Source: Chryseobacterium gleum (GTDB lineage Bacteria; Bacteroidota; Bacteroidia; Flavobacteriales_D; Crocinitomicaceae). Taken from it: a stretch of 64,000 nucleotides of DNA. The stretch lies in NCBI GenBank assembly GCA_945888625.1, contig CAMDAH010000003.1, positions 148,666 to 212,665 on the forward strand. Direction: 5' to 3'. The position numbers and the translations under genes were made by a program. Below the pieces are notes generated by a model. That model was not told where the DNA came from. It ran no database searches and saw nothing but the letters and a program-made list of their open reading frames with translations. Within the stretch, counting starts at the first letter, position 1, and each line of letters opens with the position of its first letter. Below, one piece after another: positions 26,297 to 38,304 of the stretch.

Positions 26297-27085
26297 ATGA
26301 GACGAATTAATTTTTCAATTCTTGCGATTGTTTTACTCTTCGTGTTTTCGAATTGTTCGGACTATAATGTCCTAATTAAAGGAGATGACTACGAGGCTAA
26401 ATTTGATGCGGCAAATGATTTTTTTGAAGATAAAAAGTATGATCGTTGCATCGTGCTATACGAGCAAGTATACCAACATGCGCCCAAAACTGATCAGGGT
26501 GAAGTTTCGTATTATCGCCTCGCTAAAAGTTATTATTTATTGGAAGATTATTACATGGCAGGTTATTATTTTAGTGCCTACACTCAACGGTTTCCTTACA
26601 GCTTAAAAAATGAAGAAGCGCTTTTTTTGTCGGCACTTTGTAGCGTGAAAAATTCTCCCAATTGGTCTTTAGATCAAACGGAAACACTAATAGCAATTAA
26701 TAATGTACAAGATTTCGTGGATAAGTACCCAGAATCGAGTTTAATCGATTCATGCAATCGCGTAATTGATCGCTTGCGCTTTAAATTAGAATTAAAAGAT
26801 TACAACAAAGTGCTTTTGTATGCTAAGACAGAAAATTTTCGTTCTGCAATTACTGCAGCAGACCTATTTCTAAATGCCTATCCTCGTTCAATTTATTGCG
26901 AACAAATAAACTATTTGGCTATTACTAATAACCTACAGTTAGCAAATAATAGCATCGAAAGTAAAAAAAACGATAGAATAGACCAAACTATTGAAAGATA
27001 TCGTAACTTTGTAGCTACTTATCCGAATTCTATTTATTTAAAAGAACTAAATCAATTAAATTCAAAAATTTCATCTTCACATTAA
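26297..27085 (+). CDS. bamD: Outer membrane assembly lipoprotein BamD
   Basis: 262 residues. Lipobox region FVFSNCSDYNVLIKG (Cys20) and TPR-like helices across ~30-250 (AKFDAANDFFEDKKYDRCI; YFSAYTQRFPYSLKNEEALF). BamD is the essential lipoprotein of the BAM complex that inserts outer-membrane beta-barrels. Its position directly upstream of rpoZ and coaBC is the conserved Bacteroidota order. Confidence 0.92.
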   Translation: MRRINFSILAIVLLFVFSNCSDYNVLIKGDDYEAKFDAANDFFEDKKYDRCIVLYEQVYQHAPKTDQGEVSYYRLAKSYYLLEDYYMAGYYFSAYTQRFPYSLKNEEALFLSALCSVKNSPNWSLDQTETLIAINNVQDFVDKYPESSLIDSCNRVIDRLRFKLELKDYNKVLLYAKTENFRSAITAADLFLNAYPRSIYCEQINYLAITNNLQLANNSIESKKNDRIDQTIERYRNFVATYPNSIYLKELNQLNSKISSSH

Positions 27086-27107
27086 GTACTGATTAAAAGT
27101 CAAAAAT

Positions 27108-27431
27108 ATGAGCCAAAAAATCACTAACGCAGAAAAATCAACTATAACGCGTGATACCGTTTTAATCGAAGAAAAAACGGGTAATATTTACAAATCACTA
27201 GTTGCAATTGCCAAGCGTTCAAATCAAATTAGTACAGAAATTAAAGAAGAGCTAACGCAGAAATTGCAAGAGTTTGCTACTTCAACTGATAACCTTGAAG
27301 AGGTTTTTGAGAATAGAGAACAAATTGAAATTTCAAAGCATTACGAAAAAATGCCTAAAGCAACATCCTTAGCTACGCAAGAATTTTTAGAGGATAGGAT
27401 TTACATGCGAATGCCAGAATCGGAAAACTAA
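27108..27431 (+). CDS. rpoZ: DNA-directed RNA polymerase omega subunit (Rpb6-like)
   Basis: 107 residues. The body matches the Bacteroidota omega/Rpb6-type protein: TGNIYKSLVAIAKRSNQIST (~23-42) and KATSLATQEFLEDRIYMRMP near the C-terminus. Omega helps assemble core RNA polymerase and influences (p)ppGpp response. The sequence is too divergent from proteobacterial omega to be recognised without context; the bamD-rpoZ-coaBC order makes it firm. Confidence 0.9.
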   Translation: MSQKITNAEKSTITRDTVLIEEKTGNIYKSLVAIAKRSNQISTEIKEELTQKLQEFATSTDNLEEVFENREQIEISKHYEKMPKATSLATQEFLEDRIYMRMPESEN

Positions 27432-27432
27432 C

Positions 27433-28620
27433 ATGCGCATTATCGTAGGAATCAGTGGCGGTATCGCTGCATATAAAATTCCGTTTTTAATACGATTACT
27501 CAAAAAAAGTGGTGCTCAAGTCAAATGTATTATGACACCAAACTCAGTCGATTTCATAAGTCCATTGGTACTAGCTACCTTATCAAACGAATCAGTAGGC
27601 ATTGAATTTTGGAACAAAGAAACTGGCGCGTGGAATAATCACGTAGCATACGGAGAATGGGCAGATCTGCTCGTTATTGCTCCAGCAACAGCAAATATGA
27701 TTTCTAAAATGGCCAATGGTGTGTGTGATAACTTATTGCTAGCAACCTATTTATCCATGCGAAATAAAACACTTGTAGTCCCCGCCATGGATTTGGACAT
27801 GTACAAGCACCCTTCTTTTTTAAGGAATCTCGATCAAATAAGTAAGGATGGTGTAGCAATTTTACCGGCAACCACGGGAGAGTTAGCAAGTGGTCTTTTC
27901 GGTGAAGGAAGAATGGCAGAACCAGAAAGCATTTTTGCTGCTATTCAAAAAACACTTAATATAGAGCTCCAATTAGCCAACAAAACAGTACTCATAACCG
28001 CAGGTCCAACACATGAAGCACTTGATCCTGTGCGTTTTATTTCTAATAAATCGTCTGGGAAAATGGGTTTTGCCTTGGCGGAAAGAGCTTTAGAATTAGG
28101 TGCAAAAGTAATTTTGATTTGTGGACCAACAAATTGCGTTTTAACACACGATTCGCTTGATATTATTTCTGTTACTACTGCAGATGAAATGTTCTCGGCA
28201 GTTCAAGAACATTGGTCCCTGTGTGACGTAGGCGTTTTTTCTGCAGCCGTAGCGGATTACAAACCCATAACTGTTGCCGACCAGAAAATTAAGAAAGTAG
28301 GAACAGCGTTTCACGTTGAATTCATCAAGAATCCAGATATTGTAAGCTGGGCAGGTCTTCACAAAACAGCTAAGCAAATCACGATTGGTTTTGCTTTAGA
28401 AACAAACAATGAACAAGAGCATGCTCTTGATAAATTGTCAGATAAAAAGATGGATATTATTATTTTAAATTCCTTAAATGAAAATGGAGCTGGTTTTGAA
28501 AAGGATACCAACAAAATTACTATCTTCGACTCCAAAGGAAATGTTAAAGGGTTTGATTTAAAACCAAAAACAGCAGTAGCCAAGGATATTTATGATTATT
28601 TAAACGATTACCTAAAATGA
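27433..28620 (+). CDS. coaBC: Bifunctional phosphopantothenoylcysteine decarboxylase / phosphopantothenate-cysteine ligase
   Basis: 395 residues. CoaC part ~1-175: [12 protein letters not shown] (5-16), [20 protein letters not shown] (catalytic His) and the PAMDLDMY segment. CoaB part ~185-395: [24 protein letters not shown] and AAVADYKP. It makes 4'-phosphopantetheine from phosphopantothenate and cysteine for CoA. Starts one base after rpoZ; its stop overlaps the DUF4835 gene start. Confidence 0.95.
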   Translation: MRIIVGISGGIAAYKIPFLIRLLKKSGAQVKCIMTPNSVDFISPLVLATLSNESVGIEFWNKETGAWNNHVAYGEWADLLVIAPATANMISKMANGVCDNLLLATYLSMRNKTLVVPAMDLDMYKHPSFLRNLDQISKDGVAILPATTGELASGLFGEGRMAEPESIFAAIQKTLNIELQLANKTVLITAGPTHEALDPVRFISNKSSGKMGFALAERALELGAKVILICGPTNCVLTHDSLDIISVTTADEMFSAVQEHWSLCDVGVFSAAVADYKPITVADQKIKKVGTAFHVEFIKNPDIVSWAGLHKTAKQITIGFALETNNEQEHALDKLSDKKMDIIILNSLNENGAGFEKDTNKITIFDSKGNVKGFDLKPKTAVAKDIYDYLNDYLK

Positions 28621-29519
28621 AATACTACCTTCTGTCTTTATTACTAATGCTAAGCTTAGCTTCAAAATCACAGGAACTTAATTGTCAAGTTAGCATTATT
28701 ACCGACGCCAAATTGGAAATAAATAGCACCGAACAAGATGCCTTGACTCAATTAAAGCAAATCGTAACCGATTTAATGAATAATACCCAATGGACGAAAG
28801 ATAACTTTAAAACTGAAGAACGATTAAATGTTAATATTCAACTCCAAATTAATAAAATCCCAAGTCCTGGCGTTTTTGGAGGCTCGCTACAAATCCAAAC
28901 AACAAGACCTGCTTTTAATACGAATTACAATACACTACTCATGAATTACCAGGACGATGACATTACTTTCGCATTTTCTCGTAATGCCATGATTATTTAC
29001 GCGCCTAATCAATTTCGCGATAACTTATCTTCTATTTTAGCTTATTATGCCTATTTTGTTTTAGGAATGGATTACGATTCCTTTTCTTTAAAAGGGGGAA
29101 CACCTTATTTTATTGAAGCACAGCAAATAGTTAGTAATGCACAAAACGCGGGCGGCACGGGTTGGAAATCCAATGAACAAGGAAAAAGAAATCGTTTTTG
29201 GCTTGTTGATAATATACTACAAGCGGCCTACGAACCTTTGAGAGAATGTAATTATTACTATCATCGAAACGGAATTGACAAGCTCAATGAAGACAAGTTG
29301 AAGGGAAGAAAAGCCATGTACGAAGCATTAGTAAAATTAACTCCTGTTGCGCAAGCAAGACCAAATTCGTTAAATGTGTTAACCTTCCTCAATGCGAAGT
29401 CAACTGAAATTAAAAATATATTATTTGATGCCGAATTGAAGGAAAAGAACGAATTCGTTAACTTATTAAAAAAATTAGATCCTGCAAATACTTCCAAATA
29501 CGTAGAAATTCTAAATTAA
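28617..29519 (+). CDS. DUF4835 family exported protein
   Basis: 300 residues with signal peptide ~1-18 (LLLMLSLASKSQ). The body fits DUF4835: LNVNIQLQINKIPSPGVFGG, the YNTLLMNYQDD segment and YYAYFVLGMDYDSFSLKGGT. The family is restricted to Bacteroidota and nearly always sits between coaBC and recN; function unknown, presumed envelope-related. ATGA overlap with coaBC shows coupling. Confidence 0.9.
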   Translation: MKYYLLSLLLMLSLASKSQELNCQVSIITDAKLEINSTEQDALTQLKQIVTDLMNNTQWTKDNFKTEERLNVNIQLQINKIPSPGVFGGSLQIQTTRPAFNTNYNTLLMNYQDDDITFAFSRNAMIIYAPNQFRDNLSSILAYYAYFVLGMDYDSFSLKGGTPYFIEAQQIVSNAQNAGGTGWKSNEQGKRNRFWLVDNILQAAYEPLRECNYYYHRNGIDKLNEDKLKGRKAMYEALVKLTPVAQARPNSLNVLTFLNAKSTEIKNILFDAELKEKNEFVNLLKKLDPANTSKYVEILN

Positions 29520-31163
29520 ATGCTTCAACTGCTTCGTATCGATAATTTTGTGTTGATCGATCGGGTAGAATTGTCACTCGATTCGGGGTTTACTGTGATT
29601 ACGGGAGAAACAGGTTCCGGAAAATCAATTTTGTTAAATGCAATAAATTTACTCCTCGGTGAGCGAGCTGACTTTACTGTTATCGGAAAAAAAAGCAATA
29701 AGTCTTTTGTAGAAGCTTTATTCGATATGGAAGAGCGATTTGAAGTGTTTTTTCTAAAAAATGATTTAGATCAAATGCCAACGATAACCGTGCGTAGAGA
29801 AATTGTTAAAGATGGAAAATCGAGGGCGTTTATAAACGACACCCCTGTTCAGTTAAGTATTTTGAAGGAACTAACCTCGTTGCTTTTATCTGTCAACTCT
29901 CAATTTAATACGTATGATTTAAGGTCGTCGCAATACCAAATAGAATTGTTCGACGATATGGCGGATACCAGCACACTAAGAATGAATTACACCAAAGAAT
30001 ACCACAGTTGGAAGTCAACGAGTAACACCATTCAAAAATTAGAGGAAAAACGAAGAGAGCAAGACCTACAAAATGACTACAATTTGTATTTATTGGAGGA
30101 GTTAGGTCAATTGGAGCTAAACAACACCGATTTTGCAGCATACGAATTGATATTGAACCGCATGGAAAATGCTGATTTAATTCGTGAATTAGCACTTGAG
30201 ATTACTAACTTCTCTGAAGAAAATGGTGTTTATACGATTATGAATTCGGTCGTTAGCAAGATTGAAAAAATAAGTGGAGTAGACCCTAAAATGCGACAAG
30301 TTCAAAGTCAATTAAAAGCGATACTTTCCGAACTTAAAGAGGTTATAAATGATGCGCAATACTTGACTGACGATACCGAATCAAATCCAGCCGAACTCCA
30401 AACCATATTAAAGCGAGTTGATGAGTACAATCGCCAATTAAATAAACATCGTTTTACCAGCCAACAACAGTTAACTGAATTATGGGAAACGCTAAAAAAT
30501 GCGAATCAGCACAACGAAGCGTTAGGGGAGGAGATTGCCAGCTTGATTAAAGAAAACGCAAAAAAAGAGTTGGAATTACACAATGCTGCCGATAACTTAC
30601 ACAAAAAAAGAAGTGCAGCGGCACAAGTTATAGAAAAAGAATTGACTCTTATTTTATCTGATTTAAAGCTAAAAGAAACGAAACTTACCTTTGAACTATA
30701 TCCTTCAACAACCCTAAAAGAAAATGGAGGTTCAGACCTTAACATGTTATTTAGCGCAAATAAAGGAATGGTCCTGGTACCAATTGAAAAAGCAGCGAGT
30801 GGTGGTGAAATGTCGAGAGTTATGTTAGCACTGCAAAAAATAATTTCTGAAAAAAGAAAATTACCAACGATATTATTTGATGAGATTGACACCGGGGTTT
30901 CTGGTGATGTGGCAGAAAAAATTGGCGTGTTACTTCGTTCGATGGGTAAAAATAGGCAGTTAATCGCTATTACGCATTTACCTCAAGTTTCCGCGAAAGC
31001 TAATCATCATGTCAAAGTGGAAAAAGATAATCAAGGTCTTGCAACGCAAACACAAGTCAGAAAACTCCCAGAAAATGAAATTGTTGTTGAAATTGCTCGA
31101 CTAATGAGTGGCGAGGTGATAACTACGGAAGCCATCTTAGCAGCGAAAAATCTAATGAACTAA
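29520..31163 (+). CDS. recN: DNA repair protein RecN
   Basis: 547 residues, SMC-like ATPase. Walker A GETGSGKS (29-36), a long central coiled coil (~150-375), ABC signature AASGGEMSRVMLAL, Walker B TILFDEIDTGVSG, and the H-loop ITHLPQVSAKA. RecN gathers broken DNA ends during double-strand break repair. The gene begins at the base after the DUF4835 stop and its own stop shares one base with the GSCFA gene start. Confidence 0.95.
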   Translation: MLQLLRIDNFVLIDRVELSLDSGFTVITGETGSGKSILLNAINLLLGERADFTVIGKKSNKSFVEALFDMEERFEVFFLKNDLDQMPTITVRREIVKDGKSRAFINDTPVQLSILKELTSLLLSVNSQFNTYDLRSSQYQIELFDDMADTSTLRMNYTKEYHSWKSTSNTIQKLEEKRREQDLQNDYNLYLLEELGQLELNNTDFAAYELILNRMENADLIRELALEITNFSEENGVYTIMNSVVSKIEKISGVDPKMRQVQSQLKAILSELKEVINDAQYLTDDTESNPAELQTILKRVDEYNRQLNKHRFTSQQQLTELWETLKNANQHNEALGEEIASLIKENAKKELELHNAADNLHKKRSAAAQVIEKELTLILSDLKLKETKLTFELYPSTTLKENGGSDLNMLFSANKGMVLVPIEKAASGGEMSRVMLALQKIISEKRKLPTILFDEIDTGVSGDVAEKIGVLLRSMGKNRQLIAITHLPQVSAKANHHVKVEKDNQGLATQTQVRKLPENEIVVEIARLMSGEVITTEAILAAKNLMN

Positions 31164-32110
31164 TGCAGATCAATCGTTTTATGCTATCGTTCGAAATACC
31201 TAAGTCGGAACGAGAAATTGATTTTACTGATGCTATTCTGCTAATAGGTTCTTGCTTTTCAAATGAAATAGGTGAACAGTTTGTTCAATCAGGATTTAAC
31301 GCTTACACGAATCCTTTTGGTATCGCATATAATCCATTATCAATTGCAAATCAATTAGTTAAATCTATTGACTTAACTTCAAGTTGTAGTATTTTTTCTT
31401 CTAAGGGGAAGTATTTAGATTGGGAAAGTGCGGGTATTTATGTTGCAAATACCAAAGAAGATTTACAAGTAAGACTAGTCGAAACACGTCAACTTTTACA
31501 TGATAAAATTATCGCTGCTTCGTGTTTGTTCATCACACTCGGAAGTGCATATGCCTACCGATTAAAGGAGAATAATAGGGTTGTTGCCAATTGTCACAAA
31601 CAACCTGCTTATCTTTTTACGAAAGAATTACTTGAGTTCGAAGTGATGAAGGATACTTGGGTGGAAACTATTCAAAAAATTAAACGCCTCAATCCTAACA
31701 TTACAATTTGTTTTACCGTGAGTCCAGTGCGACACGTTAAAGACGGTATCATCGAAAATAACAGGAGTAAAGCGCGACTTTTTGAATTAATTTCTTACTT
31801 AGAAGCGATTGAAAAAATAACCTATTTTCCTTCTTATGAAATAGTTGTCGATGAATTAAGGGATTATCGTTTTTACAAAGCAGATACTATTCACCCGAGT
31901 AGTGAGGCCATCCAATATGTTTGGGAGCGCTTTAGTCAGGCCTATTTTTCACCATCTACCATTGAATTGCTATCGAAAGTGCAAGCAATAAGGAAAGCAG
32001 AACAACATCGATTTTTAGCTGCTGACAGTACCGAGTCATTAATTCACATGGAGGAAACCAAGCGTAAAAAGGAGGAGCTTTCTAAGCTCAATCCAAGTAT
32101 TATCTGGTAA
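31163..32110 (+). CDS. GSCFA domain protein
   Basis: 315 residues. The signature LLIGSCFSNEIGEQF (26-40) and NAYTNPFGIAYNPLSI is at the N-terminus, followed by LFITLGSAYAYR, NITICFTVSPVRHVKDG and DTIHPSSEAI near the end. This looks like an SGNH-hydrolase-related fold (GSCF as a block I variant; D-x-x-HP as the catalytic pair). No signal peptide, so cytoplasmic. Substrate unknown. Last gene of the recN operon and convergent with the HD-hydrolase gene. Confidence 0.9.
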   Translation: MQINRFMLSFEIPKSEREIDFTDAILLIGSCFSNEIGEQFVQSGFNAYTNPFGIAYNPLSIANQLVKSIDLTSSCSIFSSKGKYLDWESAGIYVANTKEDLQVRLVETRQLLHDKIIAASCLFITLGSAYAYRLKENNRVVANCHKQPAYLFTKELLEFEVMKDTWVETIQKIKRLNPNITICFTVSPVRHVKDGIIENNRSKARLFELISYLEAIEKITYFPSYEIVVDELRDYRFYKADTIHPSSEAIQYVWERFSQAYFSPSTIELLSKVQAIRKAEQHRFLAADSTESLIHMEETKRKKEELSKLNPSIIW

Positions 32111-32114
32111 AATA

Positions 32115-32759
32115 TCAAGCCATATCCCATTCAGTCATAAATTCTTGAATAAAGTGCTTCATTACTGCATGTCTATGCAGAGCAATATCTTTGGCGCTAT
32201 TGGTTTCCATTCGATCTTTTAATAGAAATAATTTTTCATGGAAATGGTTGATGGTGTGACTCCTATTTAACAAATATTCTTCCTTGCTTCGATGCATAGT
32301 TGGTTCCATGTCGGGAACATACAAAGGACTGTTTATGCTGCCGCCAAAAGCAAAAGCACGCGCAATACCAATGGCACCAATGGCATCTAAACGATCAGCG
32401 TCTCGAACAATAGCTAATTCTATGCTGCCTTGAATATCTTGAACTTGCGCTCCCTTAAATGAAATTTTTGAAACCAATACGGCTACTTTATCGGCAAGGT
32501 CAGTACTTGCACCAAATGAAAGTAAAACAGATTTTGCTGTCTCAGCGCCTAATTCAAAGTTGCCTCCGTTGTATTTGTGATCGGAAATGTCATGAAGTAA
32601 CGCCGCCAATTCAACTAAAAGTCGATCTCCTCCTTCTTTTTTTTGAAGATGAACTGCCATTTTCCAAACACGTTCAATATGTTGCCAATCGTGACTTCCT
32701 TCGACGTTTACAAAAAGGGACTTAACGTGTTCTTTAACTTGCTGAATCAGCGTCTCCAA
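32115..32759 (-). CDS. HD domain phosphohydrolase (YedJ-like)
   Basis: 214 residues. HD superfamily metal-binding residues in order: SHDWQHIERVW (His near 24), LLHDISDHKYNGG, and VRDADRLDAIGAIGIARAF. This arrangement is typical of YedJ-type hydrolases acting on nucleotides or phosphomonoesters; the substrate is not known. Three bases downstream of the T9SS protein gene on the same strand and the last gene of that group. Confidence 0.9.
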   Translation of the reverse strand: METLIQQVKEHVKSLFVNVEGSHDWQHIERVWKMAVHLQKKEGGDRLLVELAALLHDISDHKYNGGNFELGAETAKSVLLSFGASTDLADKVAVLVSKISFKGAQVQDIQGSIELAIVRDADRLDAIGAIGIARAFAFGGSINSPLYVPDMEPTMHRSKEEYLLNRSHTINHFHEKLFLLKDRMETNSAKDIALHRHAVMKHFIQEFMTEWDMA

Positions 32760-32762
32760 TGA

Positions 32763-33572
32763 TTATTCCTTTATGAATTTCAATGTGATAATTTCGTTAT
32801 TGCAATTTACGCGAGCATAATAAATACCAGGATTAAATTGACGAATATCGATGGCTGTCTGGTTAGAATTTAACATAAATTGACCCGTGCCTGAATAAAT
32901 TGTAATTGCTTCAATCACCTGATTAGACGAAAAGTTTACGTTGTCCTTCGATGGATTCGGATAGCAATTTACAGCAGTTAATGGTTTAGGAGATGTTAGC
33001 TTGGTAACATCCTCTTTTCTAGCTTCTAAATCATTGAGATATAATTTAAATCCATCATATGTTTTTTGAACAAATGCAATGTAAATGGTCTGGTTGTCAT
33101 AGCCCTCCTCACTTAAATCAACTTCTCTTGACGTCCATTCGAAATTTTCTTCAATAACAAAGCCTATAGTGTCGGTAAAACTGCTTAGCAAATTATCAGT
33201 TGTGGAAACTAAAACTAAGTAATCATCTGGAAATGATGGATCATGTGAGCGCGCCTCCCAGCTAAAATAATTTCCAAAAGCGCCGAGTGGGATAGGGGGG
33301 CTTATCAACCACCGACTCGCCGTGTCCTGCGGCGTAAAAAAAGAGGTAGATGCAGCAACGGTGTCACTTAAATTTTCAGGGTCTGCGAGCGCAATCCAGG
33401 CAGAGGTGAATTCAGCCACAGCAAGAGCAGGCGTGTTCCCATCGTTATCAATTAAGGTAAAATTTGCTGGAATTCCGCCTTGAAAGTCTTCAAAAAAAAC
33501 TACTGTTTGTGCTTTCGATGAAAAGCAAGAGATTAACAATAAAAGTAGCGATAAAAAGCGCGTTAGTTTCAT
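32763..33572 (-). CDS. Secreted choice-of-anchor J domain protein with T9SS sorting domain
   Basis: 269 residues. Signal peptide ~1-21. Residues ~25-190 look like a cleaved-adhesin/MAM-like 'choice-of-anchor J' jelly-roll (FFEDFQGGIPANFTLIDNDG; WLISPPIPLG; FSWEARSHDPSFPDDYLVLV). The C-terminal ~75 residues are a T9SS sorting domain (YPNPSKDN; PGIYYARV; IKE end). Probably anchored at the cell surface and involved in adhesion or glycan binding. Lies in a minus-strand run downstream of a DUF4268 gene. Confidence 0.87.
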   Translation of the reverse strand: MKLTRFLSLLLLLISCFSSKAQTVVFFEDFQGGIPANFTLIDNDGNTPALAVAEFTSAWIALADPENLSDTVAASTSFFTPQDTASRWLISPPIPLGAFGNYFSWEARSHDPSFPDDYLVLVSTTDNLLSSFTDTIGFVIEENFEWTSREVDLSEEGYDNQTIYIAFVQKTYDGFKLYLNDLEARKEDVTKLTSPKPLTAVNCYPNPSKDNVNFSSNQVIEAITIYSGTGQFMLNSNQTAIDIRQFNPGIYYARVNCNNEIITLKFIKE

Positions 33573-33587
33573 TTGATAAAATTACGT

Positions 33588-34052
33588 TTATTTGAGCAAA
33601 TTTATGAGAATCTCTTTGAATTCCTGATAGAATTCGTCAAATGCAATTAATCTACTTTTAAAAAAATCATAGATGATTTGCCAATTTTCCTCCAGCAAAT
33701 AATTTGTATTCTCCAAACGCCAGCTTATTTGATCAATCAGCAAACCTTCTGCTGTTTTTATACCTTGGACCCAAGCACTAGGGTAATTCATTTTTGAATT
33801 GATTAATAGCTTCAACTCTTCCATTTGCTCCCAAAAAATGGCTCGAATACCTTCGTCTTTTAGTTGAATATCGAATTGTAGTGCAACAAAATCATTTTCG
33901 CAAACTAACCTTAAAAAAACGTGCTTGATATCCGTGGGGTAAGTTAGCCAGTTAATTCGTCGACCATTAAAGGAAGGAATAAACTTCATTTCATTTCTAA
34001 GTCCATTCCAAAATCGGATGTTCCATTCTTTCTTTGCTTCCTTAGAAAGCAT
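33588..34052 (-). CDS. DUF4268 domain protein
   Basis: 154 residues spanning one DUF4268 domain: the conserved opening EWNIRFWNGLRNEMK (9-23), NWLTYPTDIKHVFLRL and WQIIYDFFKSRLIAFDEFY near the end. No signal peptide. The family occurs alone or fused to nuclease-like domains; its function is unknown. Here it sits between the transaldolase and a secreted protein gene, six bases or so from the former, so it is probably part of the pyrG-yidC transcript. Confidence 0.86.
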   Translation of the reverse strand: MLSKEAKKEWNIRFWNGLRNEMKFIPSFNGRRINWLTYPTDIKHVFLRLVCENDFVALQFDIQLKDEGIRAIFWEQMEELKLLINSKMNYPSAWVQGIKTAEGLLIDQISWRLENTNYLLEENWQIIYDFFKSRLIAFDEFYQEFKEILINLLK

Positions 34053-34057
34053 ATGAT

Positions 34058-34714
34058 CTATTTATTTCCTTTTGCATAGTCGGCAAGAAATTGCTTTAGT
34101 CCCAAATCCGTTAAAGGATGATTAGCTAAGGCCTTTATAACACTAAGCGGACCCGTCATGACATCGGCGCCAATTTCAGCGCAATTTATGATGTGCATGG
34201 GATGACGAACCGATGCGGCGAGAATCTGGGTATCGTAGGCATAATTATCATAAATCAAACGAATCTGTGCGATTAATTCTAGTCCGTTGGTAGATACATC
34301 ATCCAAGCGGCCGATAAAAGGAGACACATAAGTAGCTCCCGCTTTCGCAGCCAAAAGAGCTTGTCCAGCAGAAAAAATCAAGGTACAATTTGTTCTGATA
34401 TCTTTCTCATAGAAATACTTAATCGCTTTTATTCCTTCGGGAATCATTGGGATTTTGACAACGATATTATGATGCAGCGCAGCTAATTCCTCGCCTTCTT
34501 TCACCATTCCTTTAAAGTCAGTAGCAATGACTTCCGCAGAAACTGGTCCATTAACAATTTTACAAATGTCTACGTAGTGTTGCAGAATCTTCTTTTTCCC
34601 TGTAATGCCCTCTTTTGCCATCAGGGAAGGATTTGTAGTGACACCATCCAAGACACCAAGGTCGTTTGCTTCCTTAATGTCATTTAAATTTGCTGTATCT
34701 ATAAAAAATTGCAT
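34058..34714 (-). CDS. fsa: Transaldolase-like fructose-6-phosphate aldolase
   Basis: 218 residues, the short transaldolase subfamily (TalC/FSA). MQFFIDTANLNDIKEAN, VTTNPSLMAKEG, VKIPMIPEGIKA (Schiff-base Lys in this segment) and AGATYVSPFIGRLDD are diagnostic. The enzyme either transfers dihydroxyacetone units in the pentose phosphate pathway or cleaves fructose 6-phosphate; sequence alone does not decide. Follows yidC by ten bases. Confidence 0.92.
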   Translation of the reverse strand: MQFFIDTANLNDIKEANDLGVLDGVTTNPSLMAKEGITGKKKILQHYVDICKIVNGPVSAEVIATDFKGMVKEGEELAALHHNIVVKIPMIPEGIKAIKYFYEKDIRTNCTLIFSAGQALLAAKAGATYVSPFIGRLDDVSTNGLELIAQIRLIYDNYAYDTQILAASVRHPMHIINCAEIGADVMTGPLSVIKALANHPLTDLGLKQFLADYAKGNK

Positions 34715-34724
34715 AGTATAAATT

Positions 34725-36589
34725 TTATCGTTTTTTGTTTTTAAGCACTTCCTGCTGCTGTTTTTGCATTTCCTCCAACTTCAATTGAAATCGCGACTTT
34801 TTCTTTTCTTTTGGATTGGCGCTTGCCTTTGCTTTACGCAGGGCCATTTTCTCTTTTAGCTTATCTTCATTAACAAAAAACTTTTTGATTGCAACCATTA
34901 AAAGAATAGAAACCAAGGTCGATATGAAGTAATAATAACTAAGACCGGAGGAGTAATTATTAAAAAAGAAAATCATCATGAAAGGAAAAATATACATAAT
35001 AACCTTCATATTAGGCATCCCCGGTGCTGTAGGTTGCTGCACATTCCCGCTATTCATGTACGTATACAAAAGGGTAGTACCTGCCATTAACAAGGTGAAT
35101 AAACTAACGTGATCGCCATAGAACCAAATATTTACTCCAAAATCCCAAATTGAGTCGAAAGAGGATAGGTCCTCTGCCCATAAAAATGATTTTTGTCTTA
35201 ATTCAAAAGCAGCTGGAAAAAACCTAAATACAGCAAGAAGTATAGGCATTTGTATGAGCATTGGTACGCAACCGGCAAGCGGACTAGCCCCAGATTCTTT
35301 GTACAGCGCCATCATCTCCACCTGTTTTTTCATCGCATCCTCTTTATTCGGAAATTTTGCATTTAAGGCATCCACTTCCGGCTTTAAAATCTTCATTTTA
35401 ACAGAAGATGCAAACATTTTCCATTGGATAGGCATTAAAATGAGCTTTAATACAATGGTTAGAAATAAAATTGCCCATCCAATTGCCGAACCAGCAGAAA
35501 TGATGGTACTAAAAATAGGTTGTACCGCGTACAAGTTGATCCAACGAAATAAACCCCAACCAAAATTGAGAATATCAGGATAACTGGCATTTGTAGCTGC
35601 TAATATGTTGTAATCATTAGGACCAAAATACCAGTCAAATTTTACTTTTTGTTCTGCGTTGAAAATTAGACTTAGGTTAGATGAATAATCCTTCAAATGT
35701 GAAAATTGCTTTTTATCGTCACTTTCGTAGGTACGCACATTTATACCCCCATTATTTTTCGAGAAACCTTTTTCAGGCTTAAGAATAGAAGAGAAATAAC
35801 TTTGTTTGTAGGCAAGCCAATTGATATTATCTTCTGGATTGGTGAAATCACTTGACGTTTCGCTTAAATAAGAAAAACCATCTTTTTTGTATTCATAACA
35901 AATTGTGCTGACGCGTTGTTGCTCAGTAGCAAGTCGTTCTGTTTTTCTAAAGGCCGTTTTCCAACGAAATTTAATATTTTTCGATTCACTCGCATTAAAA
36001 CCAATGAGTGCAATTTCGTGCTTTATTTCAAATCCTTTCTTACTTAAATCGTAAACGAATTGTATCGCTTTTGTTTGGCTTAACTTTAGTTCAAAAGTGA
36101 GGGATTCCGAATCTTTTCGCAGCAAAGAACAGGCATAATTTGCAGTATAGATTTTCTTTCCATTAAAATTAAAATGTAACTCATTGGATCCATCGCCGCC
36201 TTTAAATAAACAAAGCGCATCCTTCTTTTTACCTACATAATTTTTGTATGATAAGTAATTTTTTAAGTAAACGGCATTTATTTGTCCACCTCGGTCGGTC
36301 AATTCAATGCGCAATTGGTCATTTTCAATGGTGTACAACTGCTCTTTACGAGAAACGTTTAAATACGCTTTCTTTGGAGTAGGGGTATTAGTATTAGACT
36401 TATCGTCTTTGGACGCCTGATTTACTTTTGGCGGCAATTTTTTCGCCTCTTTAGCTTCTTTTTTCTTCTCCGCTAATTCAATCCTTCGGTTGTCGGCGTC
36501 TATTTCATCCTGAGAAGGTTGGTTATATACTGAAAATACAGTCAATACCAAACCAATTAAAAACAAACCAATTATTGTATTTCTATCCA

Positions 36590-36590
<1 letters not shown>
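34725..36590 (-). CDS. yidC: Membrane protein insertase YidC
   Basis: 621 residues. One N-terminal membrane helix (~5-22), a charged linker, a large periplasmic beta domain (~80-350), and the conserved insertase core (~355-585) with WAILFLTIVLKLILMPIQWK, SGASPLAGCVPMLIQMPIL and the later helices. The basic C-terminal tail (KKKSRFQLKLEE) fits ribosome contact. It inserts inner-membrane proteins alone or with Sec. Its first base shares a position with the pyrG stop, a tight operon. Confidence 0.95.
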
Positions 36591-38218
<1,628 letters not shown>

Positions 38219-38304
38219 TCAGTAACTAAGGGACCCAAAGATAATACATACCTTGCTATGTAGCGCTAAATTTTATCAACAAGTTTTCTCCTTTCGTTCC
38301 ATTT